From assembly GCF_000585415.1 (NCBI RefSeq), contig NZ_KK073876.1:2229810-2293809 (forward strand): a stretch of 64,000 nt of DNA. Direction: 5' to 3'. The notes under the pieces were generated by a model. That model was not told where the DNA came from. It was given only the letters and a program-made list of their open reading frames with translations, and ran no database searches. The stretch is from Sphingomonas jaspsi DSM 18422. Lineage in GTDB: Bacteria > Pseudomonadota > Alphaproteobacteria > Sphingomonadales > Sphingomonadaceae. How positions within the stretch are numbered: position 1 is the first letter of the stretch; each line of letters opens with the position of its first letter. The translations under genes were made by a program, and so were the position numbers. This document shows positions 8,103-18,011 of this stretch, one piece after another.

Positions 8103-9548
8103 TCATGCCGACGCGCCTTCGAGCATGGCGTCGGCGAGGCAGTCGGCCGTGACGCGATCCTCGCCCGTCATGCGGGCGATGCGTTCGGCGGCGTCGCGGA
8201 GGCGCTTGGCTGCGGAAATGCGCACCAGCACCGGCTGCGCATCGACCAGCGCGTCGAGCTTGGCCTTCGCCTCGGCATCCCATGGCAGTTCGCGAAGCAT
8301 GCGCGAGGGCGTCGGGTCGACCTGGTCGAGCTGGGTCGACAGCGGGATGATGTTGAACAGCGCGTCGAACAGCGCGTTGCATACTTCCTGGATCAGGTAG
8401 GTGGCGCCGGCATAGCCCATGAACGGCGTGCCGGTATGGCGGCGGATCGCGGCGCCCGGGAAGCTGGCGGGGATGTAGATGCTGCGCGCCCCGCATTCGG
8501 CGAGGTACATGCGCTCATTATAACTGCCGAAAACGACCAGCGGCGGCTGGGCGTGGATCGCGGCGCGCACGGCCTGGTTGTCGGGCTTGACCCCGGCGCT
8601 GCGCGAGAAGCTGAACAGGCACGGCAGGCCCATGTCGTCTTCGAGGAAGTGGCGGATGCCGCGGGCGTAAGTTTCGTTGGCGACGATGCCGAAGTTGGCG
8701 GTCGCGAAAAAGTCCTGCGTGACGCTGCGCCACAGATCCCACAGCGGCTTGATGGTGGTGTGTTTTTCCTTCTCGATGAAGGGCTCGGGATCGAGGCCGA
8801 GCGCGTCGCCGAGTGCGCGCAGGAACTTGGTCGTGCTGTCGAGCCCGACGGGCGCCTGGAAATAGGGCCGCTCAAGCGTTTCGCACAGCTTGCGCCCATA
8901 TTCGCGGTAGAGGCAGACATTGGCTTCCGCGTCCGCCAGGCGGCGCACGTCGGCAAGATGGCTGCCGAGCGGGAAGGCCATGTTTACTTCGGCCCCGATC
9001 CCTTCGACCAGCCGCCGGATTTCGGCGAGATCGGACGCCATGTTGAACATGCCGTAAGCCGGGCCGATTATGTTGACGCGCGGCTTCTCGCCCTCTTTGC
9101 GCGGCTTCAGGTCGGGGACGTTCTTCGGGCCGAACTCGGTCCACAGCCAGGCCAGCGCGCGATCCGCCGACTGCCACTGGTCCTCGTCGATGGTGCGCGG
9201 CAGGAAGCGCTTGATGTTGGTGCCTTCGGGCGTCACCCCGCCGCCGATCATCTCGGCGATCGATCCGGTGACGACGACGGCGGGCAGTTCCGGGTCAAGG
9301 GTCTTCCAGGCGCGCTTCATGGCGCCTTCGGTACCGGTCTTGCCCAGTTCCTCTTCGCCGAGCCCGGTAACGACGATCGGCAGCTCATGCGGCGGAAGGC
9401 CGTCGGTGTAGTGCAGCACCGACGTCACCGGCAGATTCTCGCAGCCGACCGGACCGTCGATAATAACCTGCAGCCCCTTGACCGCGGTGAACACATAGAC
9501 CGCGCCCCAGTAACCGCCCGCGCGATCATGATCGAGGACCAGCGTCAT
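8103..9548 (-). CDS. bchZ: Chlorophyllide a oxidoreductase subunit Z
   Basis: A 481-residue nitrogenase-like subunit. With BchY it forms the catalytic component that reduces ring B of chlorophyllide a. Near residue 30 is the motif [24 protein letters not shown] (shown as two adjoining blocks: [13 protein letters not shown] and [11 protein letters not shown]), which holds a cluster-ligating cysteine. The body has the [12 protein letters not shown] and [19 protein letters not shown] regions expected for BchZ. The start is ATG 9548, overlapping the bchY stop in ATGA. The in-frame extension to 9941 reads through bchY in the wrong frame and is rejected. Confidence 0.95.
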   Translation of the reverse strand: MTLVLDHDRAGGYWGAVYVFTAVKGLQVIIDGPVGCENLPVTSVLHYTDGLPPHELPIVVTGLGEEELGKTGTEGAMKRAWKTLDPELPAVVVTGSIAEMIGGGVTPEGTNIKRFLPRTIDEDQWQSADRALAWLWTEFGPKNVPDLKPRKEGEKPRVNIIGPAYGMFNMASDLAEIRRLVEGIGAEVNMAFPLGSHLADVRRLADAEANVCLYREYGRKLCETLERPYFQAPVGLDSTTKFLRALGDALGLDPEPFIEKEKHTTIKPLWDLWRSVTQDFFATANFGIVANETYARGIRHFLEDDMGLPCLFSFSRSAGVKPDNQAVRAAIHAQPPLVVFGSYNERMYLAECGARSIYIPASFPGAAIRRHTGTPFMGYAGATYLIQEVCNALFDALFNIIPLSTQLDQVDPTPSRMLRELPWDAEAKAKLDALVDAQPVLVRISAAKRLRDAAERIARMTGEDRVTADCLADAMLEGASA

Positions 9549-11077
9549 GAGCCCACCGCCTCGGCAGCCTTGCGCGCGGCCTCGTTGAGCGCGGCATATT
9601 TCTTCTTGAATTGCGGCCGGTCTTCCGGCGTCTCCTCCCAGATTCCGCTGGAATAGTCGCGGCCGACGCCTTCGAAGAATTCGGTCATCCGGTCGAACCG
9701 CGCCTTGTTCGCGATGGCGGCGTTGATCACCATCGCCAGGCTGCCCGCGCCCGCCGGCCCCATCAGCGGGCGGGCCGAAATCAGGTTGGTGAAGTAAAGC
9801 GCCGGAATGCCCTGGCTCTTGGCATGCTGCACCACCGGGGTGGTGCCGATCGCGAGGTCGGGCCGATATTCCTCGACCGCCGCAATGTCCTGCTCCAGGC
9901 TGGAGCGATAATTTACGCGAATGCCCTTCGCTTCGAGCCATTCGCGGTCCGGATCCGACCAGCGCGTGCGCGGACAGGCAGTGCCGACATAGGGCACCTC
10001 CGCCCCGCTTTCGACCAGCAGCCGCGCAACCAGCAGTTCAGAGCCTTCGTAACCGCTGACGGTCACGCGCCCGCGGACAGGGTTGGCGGCCAGCGCGCCG
10101 CGGATCGCCGCCACGAAGCGGTCCTTGGCTGTATCGACTTGCGATTGTTTGATACCGCACGCCGCGCCCACCGCGTCGAGCCAGGCCGCCGTCCCCTCCG
10201 CTCCGACCGGAGCGGAACCGATGACGCTTCGTCCGGCAGCCTCGAACTCCCGAACCGATGCCGTGTAGAAGGGATGGATGGCAGCGACTGCCGCGCAGTC
10301 GAGCGCCGAATAAAGCTCGCGCCATTCGCGGGTCGGGACGACCGGTCCGGCGGCAAGACCCAGCGGATCGAGCATCTGGCCGATGCCGACCGGGTCCGCG
10401 GGGAACATTTCGCCGAGGAGCGTGATCGTCGGACGATCCGGGCGCTGGGCGGGCACAGCGACCGGCCCCTGTTCGACTTCCTGCCGCGCGTAAGCCAGCA
10501 TCGCACCTGCCAAGACGTCCTTCGCTTCGGCATGGGTCGGGATGCCGAAGCCGGGAACGTCGATGCCGATGATGCGCACGCCGTTGATCTGCTTCTTGAG
10601 CAGCCGCAGCGGGACGCCGCTGGCCGTCGGCACGCACAGGTTGGTGACCACGATCGCGTCGTAGAGCGCGGGATCGGCGAGATCCTCGACCGCCTCCTTG
10701 ATGTCTTCGAACAGCTTGCCGGTAACCAGCGTTTCCGAATTGAAGGGCACGTAGCCCACGGTGCGCCGCGCGCCGTAGAAATGGGACGTGAAGGTCAGCC
10801 CGTAAACGCAGCAGGCCGACCCCGACAGGACGGTCGCCGTGCGGCGCATCCGAAGGCCGACGCGCAAGCTGCCGAACGCGGGGCACATCGACTGGGGCTG
10901 GTCGTGCGGACCTTGCGGATAGTCGGCGGCATAACGGTCGAGGATTTCGCTCTTGCCCGCCTTGCGCGCGGCATCGCGCATCGTATCGGCACCGCCGTGG
11001 CAGCCGCCACCAGCGCTGCCCGGATCGACATCGATCCGGTCCGGCTGGCGGCCCACATCGGGTGCCAAGTCTGTCAC
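9545..11077 (-). CDS. bchY: Chlorophyllide a oxidoreductase subunit Y
   Basis: A 510-residue nitrogenase-like partner of BchZ. The segments [20 protein letters not shown] and [20 protein letters not shown] near residues 65-105 contain the cysteines for the [4Fe-4S] cluster shared by the BchYZ tetramer. Length and order match BchY. The start used is GTG at 11077, three bases after the bchX stop; a later ATG would remove about 32 residues of variable N-terminus. The stop overlaps bchZ. Confidence 0.95.
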   Translation of the reverse strand: MTDLAPDVGRQPDRIDVDPGSAGGGCHGGADTMRDAARKAGKSEILDRYAADYPQGPHDQPQSMCPAFGSLRVGLRMRRTATVLSGSACCVYGLTFTSHFYGARRTVGYVPFNSETLVTGKLFEDIKEAVEDLADPALYDAIVVTNLCVPTASGVPLRLLKKQINGVRIIGIDVPGFGIPTHAEAKDVLAGAMLAYARQEVEQGPVAVPAQRPDRPTITLLGEMFPADPVGIGQMLDPLGLAAGPVVPTREWRELYSALDCAAVAAIHPFYTASVREFEAAGRSVIGSAPVGAEGTAAWLDAVGAACGIKQSQVDTAKDRFVAAIRGALAANPVRGRVTVSGYEGSELLVARLLVESGAEVPYVGTACPRTRWSDPDREWLEAKGIRVNYRSSLEQDIAAVEEYRPDLAIGTTPVVQHAKSQGIPALYFTNLISARPLMGPAGAGSLAMVINAAIANKARFDRMTEFFEGVGRDYSSGIWEETPEDRPQFKKKYAALNEAARKAAEAVGS

Positions 11078-11080
11078 CGA

Positions 11081-12064
11081 TCAAATCTCGTCATAAATGA
11101 CCTCGAGCGAAGGTTTTTCGGCGTAGCTTCCGCCGCGCATGTCGGCCTGCGTTGCGGGCACAAGCTGGACGTCGCCGCCGGTCTGGTCGGGCGAAAAGAG
11201 GCCCAGCAATCCATCCTGGTCGAGCGGTCGCGGCTGGCGCGGCGGCGCGCCGGCGACGTTCATTGCCAATTCTTCGAACAGGCTGCCCCACTCGCCGTCG
11301 GGCGTGCCGATGATCTGGTAGTTGGCCGACTTGCGGCGGATATCCTCGTTGGCCGGGATCGCGCACAACACCGGGATGTCGACCGCCTCGGCGAAGGCCT
11401 GCGCCTCGCCGGTGCCGTCGTCCTTGTTGACGATCATCCCAGCCACGCCGACGTTCCCGCCCATCTTGCGGAAATATTCGACCGCCTTGCAGACGTTGTT
11501 GGCGACGTAGAGCGATTGCAGGTCGTTCGATCCAACGACGATCACCTTCTGGCACATGTCGCGGGCAATCGGCAGGCCGAAGCCGCCGCACACCACGTCA
11601 CCGAGGAAGTCGAGCAGGACATAGTCGAAGCCCCATTCGTGGAAGCCCAGCTTCTCCATCAGCTCGAAGCCGTGGATGATACCGCGCCCGCCGCAGCCGC
11701 GACCGACCTCGGGCCCGCCCAGTTCCATCGCGAACACGCCGTCGCGCTGGAAGCAGACGTCCTCGATCGTCACTTCCTCGCCCGCCAGCTTCTTGCGCGA
11801 CGAGGTTTCGATGATCGTCGGGCAGCTCTTGCCGCCGAACAGCAGGCTGGTGGTATCGGACTTGGGGTCGCAGCCGATCAGCAGGACCCGCTTGCCCTGC
11901 TGCGCCATCATGTAGCTGAGATTTGAAAGGGCGAAGGATTTGCCCGACCCGCCCTTGCCGTAGATGGCGATGATCTGGGTGTCCTTGGTGACCTCGCCCG
12001 TCGGAACCGGATCGGGTTCCTGTGCCGCCTCGTCACGAAGGCTCTGGATATCGAGCATGCTCAT
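11081..12064 (-). CDS. bchX: Chlorophyllide a oxidoreductase iron protein
   Basis: A 327-residue NifH-like ATPase that passes electrons to BchYZ. The P-loop [10 protein letters not shown] is at residues 34-43. [18 protein letters not shown] follows, and the two cluster cysteines lie in GRGCGGRGI and [10 protein letters not shown]. The N-terminal extension before the P-loop is typical of BchX as opposed to BchL. The start ATG overlaps the bchC stop in ATGA. It is the second gene of bchCXYZ. Confidence 0.96.
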   Translation of the reverse strand: MSMLDIQSLRDEAAQEPDPVPTGEVTKDTQIIAIYGKGGSGKSFALSNLSYMMAQQGKRVLLIGCDPKSDTTSLLFGGKSCPTIIETSSRKKLAGEEVTIEDVCFQRDGVFAMELGGPEVGRGCGGRGIIHGFELMEKLGFHEWGFDYVLLDFLGDVVCGGFGLPIARDMCQKVIVVGSNDLQSLYVANNVCKAVEYFRKMGGNVGVAGMIVNKDDGTGEAQAFAEAVDIPVLCAIPANEDIRRKSANYQIIGTPDGEWGSLFEELAMNVAGAPPRQPRPLDQDGLLGLFSPDQTGGDVQLVPATQADMRGGSYAEKPSLEVIYDEI

Positions 12065-12996
12065 GCGACGTCACTCCAGTCGAGGACCATCTTGAGGCAG
12101 TCCGGTTCGAAAAAGGCCGCCGGATAGGCGGCTTCGGCGTCCGATGCGGGACGGATGTCGGTGATGAGGCCGTCGAAGCTGAGCGCGTCGGAATCGATGA
12201 GCCCGCGCACCGCCTGAAGGTCGGCCGGCGTCCATTCGGCCGCGACCCGCAACCGCGCTTCCCGCATGAATGCAGGCGGGAAAGCGAAGCCGACGCGCCC
12301 GGCATAAAAGCCTGCCAGCGCGATTTCCCCGCCATGTGCCAGCCGCGCGACGAGATCGTCGAAGCCATCCGCGTTGCCGCTGACGTCGACGATGGCACCG
12401 TAATTGCGACGCGGATCGTCGCAAGGTGCCACGACGGCATAACCGGACGCGCCGGCGCGGCGCGCGGGATTGATATCCCAGACGGTCGGCGCGGGAGCAC
12501 CGGTCGCAATCGTCAGCCGCGCTAGCAACCGGCCCAGAACACCGTGCCCGACGATCAGTTCGGGGACCTGGCCGCTGTTCAGGATATGCATCGCAGTCGC
12601 GGCCAGCGCGAGCAGCGTACCATCTTCGCCAAGCGACTCGGGTACCGGGTGGGCGCGCGATGACGGAATGACGACTCGCTGCGATGTGCCGCCGAACAGG
12701 CCGCGCGCTTCGGTGTAACAGGATGCGCCGGGAACGAAGACCCAGTCGCCGATGCGATGCTCGGCATCCTCGCCGGCGTCGACCACCCGACCGACCGATT
12801 CATACCCCGGGACCAGCGGGTAGCCCATGCCCGGAAACTGCGGCATCTCCCCGGTCCAGAACAGCTTTTCGGTCCCGGTGCTGATCCCGCTCCAGCGGAC
12901 GTCGACGACCACGTCGTCAGGGCCGACCGAGGTCAGCGCGAGTTGCCGCAGCGACAATCGCTTGGGTGCTTCAAGTATGACCGCAAGTGCGTCCAT
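12061..12996 (-). CDS. bchC: 3-hydroxyethyl bacteriochlorophyllide a dehydrogenase
   Basis: A 311-residue zinc-free MDR-type dehydrogenase that oxidises the 3-hydroxyethyl group of bacteriochlorophyllide. The start [21 protein letters not shown] resembles BchC proteins. [18 protein letters not shown] and the nucleotide-binding region [13 protein letters not shown] are present. I chose ATG 12996 by similarity. ATG 13008 is also possible; a GGGAGGG lies just upstream, at non-ideal spacing for either. It heads the bchCXYZ operon, about 90-130 bases downstream of two PpsR palindromes. Confidence 0.92.
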   Translation of the reverse strand: MDALAVILEAPKRLSLRQLALTSVGPDDVVVDVRWSGISTGTEKLFWTGEMPQFPGMGYPLVPGYESVGRVVDAGEDAEHRIGDWVFVPGASCYTEARGLFGGTSQRVVIPSSRAHPVPESLGEDGTLLALAATAMHILNSGQVPELIVGHGVLGRLLARLTIATGAPAPTVWDINPARRAGASGYAVVAPCDDPRRNYGAIVDVSGNADGFDDLVARLAHGGEIALAGFYAGRVGFAFPPAFMREARLRVAAEWTPADLQAVRGLIDSDALSFDGLITDIRPASDAEAAYPAAFFEPDCLKMVLDWSDVA

Positions 12997-13086
12997 CGCC
13001 TTGGTCATCCCTCCCGGCCTGTTGGCCGAACCAGGCATCGAAAATGATGCTCAGGCCCAGTGTCACTGTAGACTGTCGTCGTGAAG

Positions 13087-13104
13087 TGTCAATCCAGACT
13101 GACA
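13087..13104. promoter_or_regulatory. PpsR/CrtJ palindrome of the bchC promoter (perfect TGT-N12-ACA)
   Basis: TGTCAATCCAGACTGACA is a perfect TGT-N12-ACA palindrome in the gap between crtF and bchC. On the minus strand it embeds TTGACA, usable as a -35 element for bchC, so PpsR would compete with RNA polymerase. It is the better of two sites spaced eight base pairs apart. Confidence 0.78.
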
Positions 13105-13112
13105 ATTAAACG

Positions 13113-13130
13113 TGTCAACGCGTGGCGACG
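13113..13130. promoter_or_regulatory. Second PpsR-like palindrome (TGT-N12-ACG), eight base pairs from the first
   Basis: TGTCAACGCGTGGCGACG has one mismatch in the right half and overlaps the crtF stop codon. Exactly eight bases separate it from the perfect site at 13087-13104. This is the spacing reported for cooperative CrtJ/PpsR binding at the Rhodobacter bchC promoter. Confidence 0.6.
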
Positions 13131-14242
13131 ATGAGGGATGCGATGAGCGGCTGCGCAGTCGGACGGAAGCTGGCGCGAGCGAACCCCGCCCGCTTCAGCA
13201 GCTGGAGTATTTCCGCCGGACGCCGGGGCCGGCCGGATCGCATCGCCCAGAGGTACCAGCCGAAATAGGCGTCCCCCATCGCCTCGGCACCGGACGTTCC
13301 GGCCATCGGCTCGGCGATCAGCAGCCGCTGGCCCGACATAAGGGACAAGGCGATGCGCTGTAGCAGGGCCGCTGCGCGATCGTCGTCATGATCGTGCAGG
13401 ATGCGGATGAGCGTGACGCAGTCATAGTCCTGCGGAAGCGGATCGACGAAGAAGTTGCCGGCATGGAAAGTCGTTGTGCTTTGGGCTGCGCCTGCGACGA
13501 CGGATGGCAGGTCGAACACGCCAATGCGCATTGACGGATAGGCGGCGCTCACGCACTTTGCGAACGTGCCGGTTCCGCCGCCCATATCCAGCACTGCGGC
13601 ATGACGTCCAAAGTCGTAGGCGTCGAGGACCTGCTCGACGACCATCGACTGGGTCGCGGCCATCAGCCGGGAATAAGGATCGGCCCGGCCCTGCGGTTCC
13701 AGGTCGGGTCGCTCCGCGGCCGCATAGTGCCAATAGTCCGACAGACCGGTCGGCGTCTTGCGATCGTCACGCAGGAGCCGAACCGGATCCTCAAGGTCGG
13801 CATAGAGCAGGCGATGATGGCGGATCATCGCCTGGATGCCGCGATCGGCCTGCAGCACGGCACCTTGCGCGCCGAGCATCCACCATCCGTCGTCAAGCCG
13901 ATCGACCAGCCCAAGCGCGGCACAGGCGCGAAGCAGCCGCTCCGCAGCAAGCGCTCCCATTCCCAGCCGATCGGCGAGGTCACCCGTGGTCGCCGCCCCC
14001 CCAACGAGTTGGTCGAGCAAGCCGCTCTCGACCGAGGCGAGTAGCGTTTGCGAATAGGTAAAACCCGCGACGAGGTCGAACAGCCGGGTCGCTCGGTTCC
14101 GCGCTACGCGGCTGACGATCGGCATTCGCGACGCCCAGCGACGGAAGGCGGGATTCGCCATTAACCGGTTGCGCCAGCCGCGCCAGCGCACCGCCCAGCC
14201 GCCCGATGCGGCTTGTCCCGATCCGGGTTTGGACAGGTTCAT
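13115..14242 (-). CDS. crtF: Demethylspheroidene / hydroxyneurosporene O-methyltransferase
   Basis: A 375-residue SAM-dependent methyltransferase that methylates the 1-hydroxy group of acyclic carotenoids. An N-terminal dimerisation/winged-helix part (RLFDLVAGFTYSQTLL, about residues 53-68) precedes the SAM-binding motif LDMGGGTGTF at residues 218-227. The start used is ATG 14242, because homologues keep a W-RN-L-A-P-F-WA pattern upstream of the next ATG (14161). However, this ATG is two bases from a PpsR palindrome and has no Shine-Dalgarno; GTG 14191 is another option. It is transcribed towards bchC. Confidence 0.9.
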   Translation of the reverse strand: MNLSKPGSGQAASGGWAVRWRGWRNRLMANPAFRRWASRMPIVSRVARNRATRLFDLVAGFTYSQTLLASVESGLLDQLVGGAATTGDLADRLGMGALAAERLLRACAALGLVDRLDDGWWMLGAQGAVLQADRGIQAMIRHHRLLYADLEDPVRLLRDDRKTPTGLSDYWHYAAAERPDLEPQGRADPYSRLMAATQSMVVEQVLDAYDFGRHAAVLDMGGGTGTFAKCVSAAYPSMRIGVFDLPSVVAGAAQSTTTFHAGNFFVDPLPQDYDCVTLIRILHDHDDDRAAALLQRIALSLMSGQRLLIAEPMAGTSGAEAMGDAYFGWYLWAMRSGRPRRPAEILQLLKRAGFARASFRPTAQPLIASLIVATR

Positions 14243-14243
14243 A

Positions 14244-14261
14244 TGTCAATTGAAATGGACA
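14244..14261. promoter_or_regulatory. PpsR palindrome between divergent crtF and crtD
   Basis: TGTCAATTGAAATGGACA is a perfect TGT-N12-ACA site in the 64-base divergent gap. It can control both crtF (minus) and crtDC (plus). A related, wider palindrome TGTCC-N12-GGACA lies at 14214-14235, eight bases away. Confidence 0.75.
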
Positions 14262-14306
14262 GATGCTATCCAACAGTCAATTGAGTCCAGCCGAGGGAGG
14301 CAGCCG

Positions 14307-15863
14307 TTGGAGACGCGAATCGCGGTCATTGGCGCGGGAATCGGCGGGCTCGCCAGCGCCGCGCTGCTTGCTGCCCAGGGCCATCGCGTGACCGTCTTCG
14401 AAAAGTCAGAGCATGTCGGGGGAAAGGTCCGCCGCATCGGCGTAGACGGCGTCCAAGTCGACGGCGGACCCACGGTATTCACGCTACGGGACGTGTTCGA
14501 CGAGCTTTTCCACCGCTGCGGGTCGAGCCTCGATGACGAAGTCACGGTGCGGCCGGCCTCCATTTTGGCGCGGCACGCCTGGGACAGAAACGGATCCCTC
14601 GACCTTCACGCAGATCCGCGACGCAGCGAGGAGGCGATCGGCGACTTTGCCGGTGCGGCGGCAGCAGCCGGCTACCGCTCGTTCCGCCGGGAAGCCGCGC
14701 GGATTTACCGCATCCTCGACAACAGCATGCTTCGCGGCAGCAAAGTGTCCTGGCCCCTGCCGTTGATGTGGCGGATCGGTCTTTGGCGGGTCGGCGACCT
14801 GATCGCCATCCGCCCCTACGAAAGCCTGTGGAAGGTGCTGGGCGAACATTTCGCCGATCCCCGGCTGCGCCAGCTGTTCGCACGCTATTCGACCTATTGC
14901 GGGTCATCGCCTTTCTCGACGCCGGCGACGCTGATGCTGGTCGCTCATGTCGAAGCGCAGGGTGTGTGGCTGATCGATGGCGGGATGAGCGCTCTCGCCG
15001 CCGCGCTCCAGCGGCTCGGGCAACGAAACGGCGCCCGGTTCCGGTTCGGCCAAGGCGTAGCGCGCATCGACATCGGCCGGAGTCGGGCCAGCGGGCTGAC
15101 GCTGGACAACGGTGAACGGTTCGAAGCGGATGCAATCATCTGCAACGCCGACCCTGCGTCGCTGGCGGACGGGCGCTTCGGCGAAGCAGCGCGCCGCGCG
15201 TGCCGTGCGGTTCCGCCCAAACGACGGTCGCTGTCGGCGCTGGTATGGACCGCCCATGCCGACACCGCCGGGTTCGATATGTCCCGGCACAATGTGTTCT
15301 TTTCGCCCGACTATGCGCGCGAATTCGCGGACATCGCGGGCAGTCACCCACCACGTGATCCCAGCGTCTATGTCTGCGCCCAGGCCCGGGACGGCAGCGG
15401 CCGTACCGCGCACGGGCGCGAGCGATTGCAGGTCATCGTCAACGCCCCGGCCAACGGCGACACCCATGATTATTCCGACGAGGAGAGAGCGCGATGCACA
15501 ATGGCCATGAGGCGCAGCCTGTCCCGCTGCGGGCTGGAGCTGGAGGATCCGTTCCCGCATTCGCTCACGACCCCGAACGAATTCAATCAGCTTTTGCCCT
15601 CGACCGGCGGAGCGATCTATGGACGGGCCTCGCACGGCTGGGCGGCGTCCTTCCTCCGGCAGGGAACGCGGACCCGGATCCCTGGGCTCTACTGCGCGGG
15701 TGGAAGCACCCACCCCGGAGCGGGCGTGCCGATGGCGGCCTTGTCGGGGCGGCTCGCCGCCCACGCCGTGATGCGCGACCTCGCTTCGATGCGCCGGTTC
15801 CATCCGGTGGTTACGCCTGGTGGTATGTCGACGCGATCAGCGACGACGGGCGCAACGGGCTGA
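14307..15863 (+). CDS. crtD: Methoxyneurosporene / hydroxycarotenoid 3,4-desaturase
   Basis: A 518-residue CrtI-family FAD desaturase that introduces the 3,4 double bond in 1-hydroxy or 1-methoxy carotenoids. The N-terminus IAVIGAGIGGLASAALLAA is the FAD-binding fold. VGGKVRRIGVDGVQVDGGPTVF follows, and the C-terminal [21 protein letters not shown] is characteristic. The start is TTG 14307, supported by an ideal GAGGGAGG Shine-Dalgarno six bases upstream. The length fits CrtD. Its reading frame overlaps the crtC frame by up to 370 bases. Confidence 0.92.
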   Translation: METRIAVIGAGIGGLASAALLAAQGHRVTVFEKSEHVGGKVRRIGVDGVQVDGGPTVFTLRDVFDELFHRCGSSLDDEVTVRPASILARHAWDRNGSLDLHADPRRSEEAIGDFAGAAAAAGYRSFRREAARIYRILDNSMLRGSKVSWPLPLMWRIGLWRVGDLIAIRPYESLWKVLGEHFADPRLRQLFARYSTYCGSSPFSTPATLMLVAHVEAQGVWLIDGGMSALAAALQRLGQRNGARFRFGQGVARIDIGRSRASGLTLDNGERFEADAIICNADPASLADGRFGEAARRACRAVPPKRRSLSALVWTAHADTAGFDMSRHNVFFSPDYAREFADIAGSHPPRDPSVYVCAQARDGSGRTAHGRERLQVIVNAPANGDTHDYSDEERARCTMAMRRSLSRCGLELEDPFPHSLTTPNEFNQLLPSTGGAIYGRASHGWAASFLRQGTRTRIPGLYCAGGSTHPGAGVPMAALSGRLAAHAVMRDLASMRRFHPVVTPGGMSTRSATTGATG

Positions 15864-16699
15864 CCATCATCGCTTTTCTGGGCAGCGTCTTTTCGCCTTA
15901 TTACAAAAGCAGCGGTCGCCACGATCCGCTCGATCATGCGGCGCTCAACGTCGCGCTATACGGTCCCGGCGCGCGCTGGACGATGACCGAACGACCGCAT
16001 GCTGCGGTCGCTCAGGAACGCGACCAGCTGGCGATCGGACCAAGCGCGATTCGCTGGGTCGGCGACGCGCTGGAGATCGACATCGAAGAGCGTGACAAAC
16101 GCCTTGGCATCCCATGGCAGCGCCGCGTCCAAGGCAAGATCCGGGTCATCCCTGAGGCGCTCAACGCCAGGAGCTTCGCACTCGACGCCGACGCGCGCCA
16201 CCGCTGGCACTGCATCGCGCCCCGCGCCAGGATCGAGGTCGAGATGATCGAACCGGCCGTGCGCTGGCGCGGAAGCGCCTATCTCGACAGCAATTTCGGT
16301 GGGGAATCGCTCGAAGACGGTTTTCGCGTGTGGCACTGGTCGCGCGCGCATCATCGGCGGGGTGCCACCGTCTTCTACGAAGGTATCCGCCGCGACGGAT
16401 CGCCCTTCGCCAGCGGCCTGCGCTTCAATTCTTCCGGCACGGCGGAGGAAATCGACCTGCCGCTGGTTGCCCCCCTGCCCGACACGCTGTGGCAAATGGA
16501 GCGGCAGACGCGTGCCGACCGGGGACAGGCGCGGGTAATCCGAACGTGGGAGGATGCGCCCTTCTATGCCCGATCGACGGTCGAGGCGCGGCTGGACGGC
16601 GAACCGGTCATTGCCGTGCAGGAAAGCCTGAGCCTCGATCGGTTCCGATCGCCGATCGTCCAGTTCATGCTGCCTTATCGAATGCCTCGAGCGCGCTAG
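15494..16699 (+). CDS. crtC: Hydroxyneurosporene synthase / acyclic carotenoid 1,2-hydratase
   Basis: CrtC adds water across the terminal double bond of acyclic carotenoids, upstream of CrtD and CrtF. The conserved part begins near 15789 with [17 protein letters not shown]. It continues with [23 protein letters not shown] and [16 protein letters not shown]. No ATG, GTG or TTG exists in this frame between 15494 and that conserved start. ATG 15494, preceded by AGGAG at eight bases, is therefore the only conventional choice, and it puts 93 or more extra codons inside crtD. The true start may be non-standard. The stop TAG overlaps the thyA stop. Function is confident, start is not. Confidence 0.88.
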   Translation: MHNGHEAQPVPLRAGAGGSVPAFAHDPERIQSAFALDRRSDLWTGLARLGGVLPPAGNADPDPWALLRGWKHPPRSGRADGGLVGAARRPRRDARPRFDAPVPSGGYAWWYVDAISDDGRNGLTIIAFLGSVFSPYYKSSGRHDPLDHAALNVALYGPGARWTMTERPHAAVAQERDQLAIGPSAIRWVGDALEIDIEERDKRLGIPWQRRVQGKIRVIPEALNARSFALDADARHRWHCIAPRARIEVEMIEPAVRWRGSAYLDSNFGGESLEDGFRVWHWSRAHHRRGATVFYEGIRRDGSPFASGLRFNSSGTAEEIDLPLVAPLPDTLWQMERQTRADRGQARVIRTWEDAPFYARSTVEARLDGEPVIAVQESLSLDRFRSPIVQFMLPYRMPRAR

Positions 16700-17490
16700 A
16701 TCGCGACCGGCGCCGCAATGTGCGGGTGCGGGTCGTAGCCTTCGAACGAAAAATCTTCGGGCTCATAATCGAACAGCGACTGGCCGCGGTCCTTCATGAC
16801 CAGCCGGGGCAGCGGCCGGGGATCGCGGGCAAGCTGCGTGCGAGCCTGCTCAAGGTGGTTCGAATAAAGGTGCACGTCGCCGCCGGTCCAGACGAACGTT
16901 CCCGGCTCAAGCCCGCATTCGCGCGCCAGCATGTGGGTCAGCAGCGCGTAGGAGGCGATGTTGAACGGCACGCCGAGGAAAAAATCAGCGCTGCGCTGGT
17001 AAAGCTGCAGGTTGAGCCTGCCTGCCGCGACCTGCGTTTGGAACAGGCAGTGGCACGGGGCCAGCGCCATCTTGTGGATTTCGCCCGGGTTCCAGGCCGT
17101 TACGATCTGGCGGCGTGAACCGGGATCGCGCCGGATGAGGTCGACGAGTTCCCTGATCTGGTCGATATGGCGGCCGTCGGCGCTTTCCCAGTCGCGCCAC
17201 TGCTTGCCATAGACCGGACCAAGATCGCCGTTTTCGTCGGCCCATTCGTCCCAGATGCTGACCTTGCGGTCCTTCAGCCAGCCGATGTTGGTGTCGCCGT
17301 TGAGAAACCAGAGCAGCTCGACGATGATCGATCGCAGGTGGAGCTTCTTCGTGGTCACCAGCGGAAAACCCTTGGCCAGATCGAACCGCATCTGAGCACC
17401 GAACAGGCTCAAGGTGCCGGTTCCGGTTCGGTCCATCTGTTCGACCCCATGGTCGAGAATCTGCTGCATCAGGTCAAGATATTGGCGCAT
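16696..17490 (-). CDS. thyA: Thymidylate synthase
   Basis: A 264-residue ThyA, the usual short bacterial length. It converts dUMP to dTMP with methylenetetrahydrofolate. The catalytic cysteine is C146 in [12 protein letters not shown], and the substrate-binding region [19 protein letters not shown] and the N-terminal [12 protein letters not shown] are intact. The start ATG at 17490 is right at the conserved MRQYLDLM. It marks the outer edge of the photosynthesis cluster. Its stop shares CTAG with crtC. Confidence 0.97.
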   Translation of the reverse strand: MRQYLDLMQQILDHGVEQMDRTGTGTLSLFGAQMRFDLAKGFPLVTTKKLHLRSIIVELLWFLNGDTNIGWLKDRKVSIWDEWADENGDLGPVYGKQWRDWESADGRHIDQIRELVDLIRRDPGSRRQIVTAWNPGEIHKMALAPCHCLFQTQVAAGRLNLQLYQRSADFFLGVPFNIASYALLTHMLARECGLEPGTFVWTGGDVHLYSNHLEQARTQLARDPRPLPRLVMKDRGQSLFDYEPEDFSFEGYDPHPHIAAPVAI

Positions 17491-17603
17491 GGCCCCACCC
17501 TAGCCTGCGCGCTTCGATCGTCCAGCGATTCCCTCCGTTTTGGATCGTCAATTCGGATGCGGTTGGCGTGGCAGGAGTACTTCGATGGGAATAACGTTCC
17601 CGA

Positions 17604-18011
17604 ATGCAGTTTCAGCGTGTCGAACCCCCCGCGCTCCTCGACGGCTTCGCTTCGGCGACGGCGTTCTTTTCGTCCTGTTTCGAGGGCGTCGGGAGTGCGC
17701 GGGAGCGGTTGGTGGTCGCGCATGTCGACCATGAAGCGCGCTGCATCGGCCTTACCGAACTGGACGGCGACGCCGACCAGGTCGACGTCCCGTTACGGCA
17801 GATATTGGGCGAAGCGATCGAGCTGGGGAGCGCCGCCTTGGTGCTGGCCCACAACCACCCCAGCGGCGACACGACCCCCAGCCAGGCCGACTGCGCCGTA
17901 ACCCGGCGACTGGCGGTCGCCGGCGAAGCGATGGACCTCTCGATCCTCGATCACCTGATCTTCGGTCGCAACGGCGATTGCCGCAGCATGCGGCAGATGG
18001 GCCTGCTCTAG
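17604..18011 (+). CDS. RadC-like JAB-domain protein, short form
   Basis: A 135-residue protein made almost wholly of the JAMM/JAB metallo-isopeptidase-like fold of RadC. The motif AHNHPSGDTTPSQAD puts metal ligands at H83, H85 and D96. Ordinary RadC is about 225 residues and has an N-terminal helix-hairpin-helix; that part is missing here. The start is ATG 17604, because the frame is closed by TAA at 17592. A palindrome GGGAATAACGTTCCC (17587-17601) abuts the start. The role of RadC proteins is unsettled. The stop shares CTAG with the next gene. Confidence 0.82.
   Translation: MQFQRVEPPALLDGFASATAFFSSCFEGVGSARERLVVAHVDHEARCIGLTELDGDADQVDVPLRQILGEAIELGSAALVLAHNHPSGDTTPSQADCAVTRRLAVAGEAMDLSILDHLIFGRNGDCRSMRQMGLL

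Noticed and set aside
9549..9941. Extension of bchZ upstream of 9548
   Set aside because: It is the alternative frame of bchY; BchZ homology begins at the ATG that overlaps the bchY stop.
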